From: Plakobranchus ocellatus
Lineage: Eukaryota; Mollusca; Gastropoda; Plakobranchidae
Length of the DNA stretch: 24,192 nt
NCBI GenBank assembly: GCA_019648995.1
Contig: BLXT01003752.1
Location: forward strand, 17,408 to 41,599
Direction of reading: 5' to 3'
Shown here: positions 1-9,500 of the stretch, piece after piece
How the letters are laid out: each line of letters opens with the position of its first letter
Numbering within the stretch: the first letter of the stretch is position 1
Notes under the pieces: model-generated
What the model was told of the DNA's origin: nothing
What the model saw: the letters and a program-made list of their open reading frames with translations, nothing else
Databases searched by the model: none
Program-made: the position numbers and the translations under genes

Positions 1-445
1 GCCTTGCAAAAGACGAGCTTGCACCACTGCAATGTCCATAGATAAGAGTTTTGAAGTGTAGTATCGATTTAAAATCTTCCCTGCTGCTCATTTAGAGCAA
101 TTTTAATGCATTTTTCTATGTGTATATATATATATATATATTTTAGTATGGTTTAATGTTTTCATTACTAATCCTCATGTATCAATTGTATTGATTACTC
201 AGACATGATTTCTGATCTGAATAATTTTAAAAAGACAACCACAACTGAATATATGTGAGAAGTTTTTTTACTTTTTATTTGATACAGTTTTTTTTTTTCT
301 GGTTCAATATTCTTTTAAAAGCTCAAAGGAGACTGAACTGGACTGGACTGATGCTAAAACAAAACACTTATATGCCTCATTTGTGTTAGTTTATCTATGA
401 TGTTGCTCTGCACAAGCCTCTCCTTTTCTACTTGTCTCCTCTCAG
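1..445 (+). other. ARMC9: ARMC9 intron upstream of window exon 1
   Basis: No coding sequence is supported here. The stretch holds a (TA)9 microsatellite (123-140) and ends in a pyrimidine-rich acceptor before 446. It is presumably the 3' end of an intron whose preceding exon lies outside the window. Confidence 0.7.
123..140. repeat. (TA)9 microsatellite
   Basis: Nine uninterrupted TA units in the intron before window exon 1. Confidence 0.95.
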
Positions 446-536
446 GAAACAATCATGAACCTGCTGCTCAACAGCTCTGATGTGGTCAAACAATACCTGG
501 CCAGACTGTACAATGCTTGTGCGTCAATGTGTGCAG
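446..536 (+). CDS. ARMC9: ARMC9 window exon 1 (armadillo region)
   Basis: The acceptor is tctcctctcag at 435-445 and the donor is GCAG|GTGAGA at 537. The frame reads ETIMNLLLN and then [19 protein letters not shown], a typical helical armadillo segment. One base of a Gly codon carries over to the next exon. The ATG at 455 is internal to the protein, not a start, because the family continues N-terminally and a splice acceptor directly precedes the exon. Confidence 0.9.
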
Positions 537-3500
537 GTGAGAATACTGTGAAAACCTGCACCCAGTGCGTTGGCAAACCCACCATGAGATTTGTTTCCAG
601 CACCACCTCTCCCCTATCAGCAAAAATTAATTACCTAAATTGTTTATGTTTAATGTTATTGTATTTTCTCATGAAGATGTACCAAGTTGGATTTCCTATG
701 GCAATAACAAATACTTGAAAAGCCTAACCTTAGAATTGTCGAGGGTCAATTCAATTTGCCCATATTCCTGATTTCCCCGTTCTTGTGGTGCAAAAGAGCT
801 AACATTCCCGTTTGCAATAAATATATGTAGCCATTTTGAGAAGACATGGAATAGATATATATTTTGAGCTTTTTACTTCTCTGTATTCAACACCTAATTA
901 TGTTTATTTTTAAATTAAAGTTTTTTATGTCTTAATTACTACTGAACTTACGAAATTCAAAAGGCAAATTGGAGTGAAAGTTTAAAAGCCATTATTTTCC
1001 TTCTTTAGGAAAGTTAGCACAAAAATTAGTACAAGTGTGTTTTCTGCATTTTTGTCTTAGATTACCATACATATATTACACCACAATGAAATGCGGCACT
1101 TTATGGATTGAATTTGAAATTATAACTCACTTTCTATGGTAGAGTTTTCTTCTTTAGGACTTGTTGAATTTGATTAAGTTCTGCTACATTTAGTCTGATT
1201 TCAGAAAAAGTAGTATTGATATTAACTGGGAATGCTTAAAATATTTAAAAGTTAAAAATTTCTGAATGGAAACGTCTGATGATGTTCAAATGAATAGAAA
1301 TGTGCCAATACAATTTTCTTTAAAGGTGCATCATTCATATACAAATTGGTATCTTTGATGAGAAAAATCTCAGATTTTGTGTAATATCCAAACAAAAGGA
1401 AAGCAATTATATCATTACATGTGCACAGCTGCGATATGTCAGTAGTCAAATTATGTGGATCGTAAGGCAATTGAATTGACATTTTACCTTGTATGTTTGC
1501 GTATTATGTGTCAGGTCGAGGCTATCTGTCAACCAACCCAGATCTTCTGCCTGCCCTGATGGACATCCTTAAAGGTGAAGAAAAGGATCACATTGCACAG
1601 GAGATGGTTCTAGGGGCGCTACAGAAACTTAGTCTAAGGTAAGAAGAGAATAGCAAGCAGTGTGATAAGGGAAATGAGTGAATGAAAATAGTCAGGCAAG
1701 AGTTAATGGGGAAATTTGGAGGCAGAATAATTTATCAGTGCTAGGATATCAGAATGCCTGTAAAAAAACAAAAATAGAATGCCATAACAAATTTAAACTA
1801 AGGAAAATGCAAAATTACTCAATTTTAATTAAGATAGCAGATAGAAAAGATCTACACATAATATGTTGATGGTCATCATTATAATTCTATGGTGATTAGA
1901 AAAATTATTTTTATTTGCTATCTCACAAGTCTATGTGGTTTTAACTAGCTCAAATAAACTGTGCAGTCTATTTTATTTGGGGCAAAATTACCATGTTTGT
2001 AAATTGGGTAGCTTGTAGAGTAGGCATTGAAAGTTGAAAAAAAAAAAAAGAAAAAAAATTGTCATTTTAATTCTGATTATTTCAAATCTCCTCTCTAATT
2101 TTGCCAGTAAGGATTGCTACTACTCATTTTCTGAGAATACTCCTTGTTTACAACAACAATACCAATAGCAAAAGCTAGCAGGCTGCTTGCCTTGACATTT
2201 ATTTGTATCTTGTCCATATATGGGTATTTTCTGTATCTTTCAACATTCAAATGTCAAGTCCTTCTTTAAAGTACATTTTGCACTTTTTAAAGTCATTTTT
2301 TTCCCTTTGTTTTCACAGAGTTATATTAAGTGCCAAATCAGTAACTTCTTATGTTTTTTCTCATTTTGAAAATTTGCAAGAATCTTGGATTTACTGATGT
2401 ATATTTTATTCATATGCCTCTTCCAGACGGCTCCTCCAAACGGCAATGATAGAGCGCGGAGTGATAGAATGGCTGGTGGGTGTGTTGGAGGACAACGACT
2501 CCCTCTCTGATTACACACTGGAATACTCTGTAGCTTTGCTCATGAATCTCTGCCTCAGGACTGCAGGTAAGCATGCCAGTGGTTTTTAACATTGTAACTT
2601 TCTGGAGGAGTAAACAGCTGAAGTTCTGTCAAATTAGCCGAAGACAGACTAAAGACAAAACGTTTTGTTTCAAGGATAAGAATACTCAGCATTATAGTAG
2701 TTAAGTTTTTGGATTTTGACCACTGAAACTATTGAACTGTGTAAGAAAAAATATGAGAGTAATGTTTTTTTGCTTTTTATCATAAGTTTTTGTGTTCATG
2801 TATATTGTAAGATATTAATCTCGTTGCTTTACCTTAAAAAAAGATAAAATTTTGCCTTTAAAAAGATATTTATCATAGTGACAGGTAATGAAAGCTATAA
2901 GATTTGATTAATTTAAAAATGACTTTTAATAGATATTCCTTACAACAACAGATATGGAAAGCGTAGTTCATTGATCTGAAATGTTCTTGGGTGCCATAAT
3001 CATTTCATATTGGGGGTTTCATATTCAGCAAAAATGAGATAGGTTAAAATTACACCACTGTTGTGCAAGGGGAAAAATACACAGTTTATGCACATTAAAT
3101 TCAAAAGCTGTGTACAAATTGCCTGACGAACTCATTGCCTGGCAAATATTTTCTGATTTTTTGGTTGTCATTTCTACATTTACCATAAACACAAATCTGG
3201 CCACCAGAATCATTAGAATTTTTCTTCTTATCTTTTTTACATACACAAACCCTAACTTTGACTCTTAAAGATTTGCCAGAAAGAACCAAAAGCCATATTT
3301 TTTGGAGAGAATCTATTGGTTTATTTCTGAATATGAAAAATAGGAAGCTGCAAAACTTTTGAGGTTTGAGCTTCTTTGCTTAGCAAATTCGTGAATAGAT
3401 GTCTGTCCCTGAATTAATGTAATTCCTGGATTGAACATTACCTGTTCAAATGAATGGAGATAAAAAAATTCTTAAAGTTGTTTTAAAAACCAAACAAGTG

Positions 3501-6500
3501 CTTGTGATTTTCAGGCAAGAAAAGATGTGTTGGCAACTCACAGCAAACTCTCAAAGTTCTGAGTGACCTTTTGGGCCACGAGAACACAGAGGTGATTTTT
3601 TGATTTTTATCTTAATTGTACTCACAACTAAGGGGGAAATAAAGGGAAGATTTCCATGTCCCCTAGCCAGTTTGTTGTATAGATATTATGTAGTAGTTTT
3701 CTTTTTAGTGGCCGTATAGTTTTGAAAGCGCCAGACAGTTAACAGACCTCTGGGAAGAATCTTTTCTTGGCCAAATTTTAAGTTCTGAAGTATGTGAAAG
3801 CTAAGTCTAGGGCAGTTGGACCAAACCAATATTACATCTTTTACAAATATCTCTGTTGCTTCACTTATCTTGAGTGGATCCTACTAAACTACAGGAAGTT
3901 TGGCTTTTTATTAAGCTGCTGAGCAGATAGATATCAATAATTTAAAAAAAAAAAAATTCTCATTCCTTACAATAAAGATAATCTTATGTTGGGAATCATA
4001 TGCAATTTTACATACTCAATATATTTATCTTGTCAAAGTCGAAAAAAATTCAAGCGAGGTAGATAAATTTTGATAGCCAGATTTTAAAAAATTATAATGA
4101 ATTTTAGCTCCTGAAGACTGGTTTCAAAGCATAATTTATTTTTTGAATTTTGTATGCCCTGGCTTTTTTATCTTGTTGAAAATTTATATGAGCATCTAAC
4201 GAGTATTTCAATTATTGAAGCTAATCAGCATTTTTTAGTGGAATTCCTCTTTTTTTTTTTTTTTTTTGTTCATTAGATCCGTCCTTATGTGAATGGGGCT
4301 CTCTACAGCATCCTTGCTATTCCATCTATACGTGAAGATGCAAAAGCTATGGTAATATTTTCTTTGCTTGTTTCATTTTTGATTTGGTTATGCATTTTAA
4401 GCAAGTTTTTCTGTTTCAAATGGGAATTGATAGTTTTTGTATTTTATTTATGCATTGATTTTTGGTTTTGAATAGACACTTACAAAGTTTAATGACTTTA
4501 TTCCACAAAGTTTGAGCTTAAAAAATTGTGCCCTAGTAATTTTACTCCATACATTAACATACCTACATAACACGTAGCAAGTCTACCCTGAGATCTGCTG
4601 GCACCCTAGTAATTTCACTCTATTCATAAACATACCTACTTTGTACCTCTCTTCTGTTAAACAATCAAGCGTTATATAAGGCTCAATATAACTCAATATC
4701 AATCCTAAATACACAAGTTTTTTCCCCTTCACTACTGTCTATGGTTTGAAAAAAAAAACCAAAAAGAAACAACTTCAAAGATGCTTTTAAACATCATTCT
4801 TATCACAGTGGATTTTAAGGATTTTTTTAAAGTTTGCAAACTAGGCTTAAGTTGTTAAACGTTTCCTCTCACTATGTCTTCAGGGTATGGAGGAAATCTT
4901 GAGATGCTTTTTGAAGGATGATCAACCAGACATGAACAGACAAATTGAGTTCATCATCAAGCAGCTCAACTCTGGTGAGATTGAAGTAGGATAAAGTAAT
5001 TGTGACACCTACACAATTTGCTTTTAATTTTGAGGGAAAAATTATCTTTAGTGTTATTGTGTTGAATTTGCTATAGATATGGAGAGGGAAATGGGCTTTT
5101 GTTGTTGTAATTAGCCTTATTATTGCATCTTTTCAGGGTTTTAAAAGTGACTGGAATTTAAAATACAGATATGGCTGTAACATATTTCATAACAGGTCTG
5201 AAATCATAAATTAAAGTTACCTTTTCTTTATTACATTTTTCTGGGATGCTTGAAAAGCTTTATAGATAATAGCCAACACTCAACAACTTGTTTGAGAAAA
5301 CAATGCACCCTTGTAGCATTCATAAATGCCAAATTCAATGAACATGTTTTTTAGTTATGCACAAGATTTGTAAGAGTGTGACTTTTCTTTTTTTGTTATA
5401 TGTATGAATTCGTTTCAAAACATTAAAATACTCAGGGTTGTAAATGCTTATTGTTTAAATCTTTGATAGATGAGAATGGCGAGGATTATGAGTCGGACGA
5501 GGAAGAGGATGATGAAGATGAAGAGGAAGATCAGGAGATGTTGGAGGCTGATTTGGATAAGGATGAGCCAGTGCGGGCTAGGGTGGAAGCTGGAGAGCTC
5601 GGTGGTGAACGCCTGCTGGGGCAGTTTTCCCTAGGGACTCGTCCAGTCACTGCAGCCGCCAGGTTTAAGAAAAAGGTTGGCCAAATGATTATTTGAACTT
5701 TTTCTTGGCCATATAACTTATTTTTTTTTCCGAATGGCTTGCCTATTTATCCTTTAATACTATATCTCTCCTTTTTTTTTTCTTTTTTTTTTTGCGGCTA
5801 AATGCCTCTATGTCTCTTCTTTTTAACCTTTATTTACATTTTTCCCCCCTTAGATTCTGATTAAAGTGCACATTATATTATGACCCCTTAAATGCAGTCT
5901 AGCAAATCATTGACCCAGTTATGTACAGCCAAGAGTGTCAATGGAGTTTAAATAATAAAAACAAGATAAATTATCTTTCTGGGTTTTCCTTTATTGGCAG
6001 CTATCGTCACTTTGGCTCAATATCTCAGAAAATTCCAGCACACGTAAGATCAAAATCCAAAAACATTGATAGTAAACTCCTTAAAATAACCTGTGATAAG
6101 TGAAGTGCAAGCTTTAAAAAAAAAACTCATTGTCTAGTCTTCATTTGCATTGATTAATTTAGTTATAATATACCATTGTCTTTAATAAACCTAGTTATTC
6201 ATTCACAGACAGTTTTCACTTCATTATAATTATATGTGCAAGAAGAGGTTTAAGGAAGTAAATGAATCAATTGAATTGGGTGCTGATCAGAGCAAAGCAA
6301 AAGATTTATTTTGAAAGCAAGGTTGCCCTCTGCATTAATCATATGTATTAAGAAAATATCAACAGTAAATCGTGGACCTCCAAAAAACAAAAAAAATAAA
6401 TCATAATATCAAGAAACCTTTGAATTTTAAGGAAACACAATTTTAAAAACATTGTTGACACAGCTGTGATATGTCAGACAGCTTTCATAATGATTTCTTT

Positions 6501-9500
6501 TGGTCGCAGCATGGAGCTGATGAACCTCTACAAAGGCCAGCCACTCCAGGCAACAGGAGGGGAGCTGACCAGAACAACTCTTCTGTAGCACAAAACAGCA
6601 GGTAAACTTTTTGTGCTGTGTGGTTCACCAAAAACCATATTTTGTCCCTCAACTAGTTCAAATAAGTTGCATGTCTCGTATTACTCATGCATGGGTTCAA
6701 ATGTTTTAAATAATGTCCTGTTTTAAACAGAATTTTAATTGGTTAGAAAAAAAGCTTGATAAAGATTGCTTACTTTTAAAATAAGATTGGAGGTTCTTAA
6801 AATTTCAGCTCTCTTGAACGATACATACAATGGCAGAAAATAAATTTTACTGACAAAACTTATTTGCAAGGCTTCTATTATATATATATATATATATATA
6901 TTGAATCGTAGTGATGAAGTGTTGAGTTCTCGTGGAAAGTACATAGTTTTGCAGAAAATGAATGGTACTGATAAAGTTTAAGTGTTCATACCATAACATA
7001 AAATAAATTATTCTGATCTTATATTTTCCTAAAGACTCTATGTCCATACATGTATTTTGAAAGGAAAGAGAATAATTAGCCGATTAATCAAAGAATATAA
7101 ACCAGTAAAAATCTTGTGCAATACACCACTAATCTTCAGTTATCCATCCTGTATTTGTAATACATTCTGACTCGAAATTCTTTCATTTTTACCCAAAAAA
7201 CCAGACCCAGTAGTCGACCTGGGGTTGGTAGCGTCCACAACACTCCAGCGGCATCTCGTCCAGCGACAGGAAGTCGTGGGGCGGCAGGGGATGTGGTGAG
7301 GCCACCCACTCGCAGTGGCAGTCGGCCAGTGTCGCAGCAGGGAAGCTCGGTCCCAAGTGAGCAGAACATGCAGTTTTTGAGTTTTTATATTCAGCAATGA
7401 ATTCTATCTGTAGAAAGATAACTGTTCTTATCTACTTAAACTTTCAAAACAGGATTGAGATTAAAATTGAAGTTCAATTTTTAATTTATAAGCTAGAAAA
7501 ATCCTGTGTGGTCCAGATAAACAGATGTCAGTGTTGTGACTCGAGCACGCTGTCTTGGAAAAGTTGGTCGAGCATATCTCTCTGTCACTTAATTTAAATC
7601 TCACAGCTCATTTTTGAATCTCTATTAATAAACTTAAGAGGGGAACATGAACTAAAAGTTAAAATAAAATTCTCAAGATCCCTTCTGTAAACTTCAGCAA
7701 TGGTAATAACTGAATATTGGCTTTTTTTTTTAGTTTCTGGTCTTTAAACAAAAAAACCCCAAAAAAACAAATGAGTTCAAATGCTTGTATCATCTTTATT
7801 ATTTTTGGTAATATTGGCCTCACTGGGACTGGTTTCGACGTTTTCTTTCTTTTGCTACTTTTCTATTTAATTCCTTTTTTTTTCTCTCTCTCTCCTTCTA
7901 CTCTGTGTATTTGTGTGTGTAGAGGCCAGCATGCGACCACCAAGTCAGAGCAGTGATCGAGCCTACAGACCTTCCACAAGAGCGATGGATCGACTTGGAG
8001 ACAATGTGGAGTAAGCATTTTTACATTCAGAAATCTCTCCGGTCCTCTCTACATCTCCACTTGTACTACAAGGCTCATCTTGTCTCTCCGGTCCTCTCTA
8101 CATCTCCACTTGTACTACAAGGCTCATCTTGTCAATGAAGAATTATTTTGCATCTCTCTAGAGCATGCTTAGTTAAAAATAAAATCATTTACACTATCAG
8201 GTACGTTAGGCATCTGTTGCTGATTTTCATTTCTTTACGGTGGTCATATTTCAGCACTGACCTTTCATATCAAATCTTTGCTTATGGATTCCAAATGGCT
8301 TGATCTGAATTAGGATGTGTTGGTCTTTTTCATTTTAATTACAAATGGCGTCATAAAACTGAACTAGAAATAACTTTCAGAGAAGTCTATCAATCAAGAA
8401 GTAGCTTTAACTGATTATCTTCATTGTATCCCTTTTATCAATTGCTCAGCATATGAATACCATATTACGAGAGCAGGCATCTTGATGTAAAAACCTGAAT
8501 ATGGCAAGCTTTTTTTGTAAAATGATTTATTCCTCAACAGCATGAATGAGTACAGAAACGCATTTGGCACCAAGGCCCGCATCCCTCGCACTCCTGACCC
8601 CAGTCAGGGCAACAGCCGAAGCAATGGCAACAGCCGACCCACAAGTCGTGGACTTGGCAGCATGGACCCACCTCCGCAGCCACAGTTTTCAGAGTCAGGG
8701 CCAAGACCGAGCTCTGCGGGGAAATCTAGTGGTGAGTTAAATTTCATTGTTCCAATTTTTCGGTTGGCATTTTTCTTCTGTTGTTTTGCTCTCTTATTCT
8801 CTATTTGCTTTGCAACTACTTTTTTTTTTCCAGTGCTTTCTCTTCCTTCTCTTTTACATCTATGTGCTTTTTATAAAGAGAGTTGAAACCCAGTTTTTGT
8901 TCTTTACTTCCTTTAATCATTTCAGCAATGTTGTCACTTCTGTCTTGTTTGTTTCCATCTCTGCCAGCTCTGTCTCCAAATCGCTTCTTCATGTGTCCTC
9001 AGATCTTCTTCTGTTCTCTTTTTTTTTTTTGGGTGGTTTTCATCTGAATGCTTTGTGAGTTATGTCCATTCCTGTCTATTATTCCATCGTATGCCCAGTC
9101 CATCTCCATTGTCTTGTCTTGATTTCAACCTCTGCTCTTTGTTGTCTTTTCCTTTTCGTGGCTCCTCTTCTCCAACTGTATCAGAGAAATGGATTCTTAT
9201 GTATTTATTTTTTTATGAAGAAATTATGACCCAGTGTTTGTCCTGAATTCTTTCAATACATTTATTTATGTAGGTATGTTTTTAAATTAAATAAATAAGA
9301 TTCTCACTTTACACCAACACAGTCAGCTATAATACCGTCTGCTCAAACAGCTTTCTCCCTCTATGAGTTAAAAACTATTATGCAGTATCCTTCGGTTATT
9401 TTCTATCTTTTCATAGCATTGCCTGTTTCCAGCTCATTCTTCTCAGTGCTGCTCATGTAGAACTCTTTTTTTTTTTAACTCTTACTTTTAGCAGCTGACT

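Noticed and set aside
2321-2592. Minus-strand frames over ARMC9 exon 3
   Set aside because: Antisense shadows of an exon with a strong sense-strand protein match.
7136-7397. Two overlapping minus-strand frames with Arg/Pro/Trp-rich text
   Set aside because: Antisense shadows of the GC-richer ARMC9 exon 9.
8747-9058. Plus-strand 103-codon hydrophobic frame, possible membrane protein
   Set aside because: Composition artefact of the pyrimidine-rich intron. It lies between well-supported ARMC9 exons.
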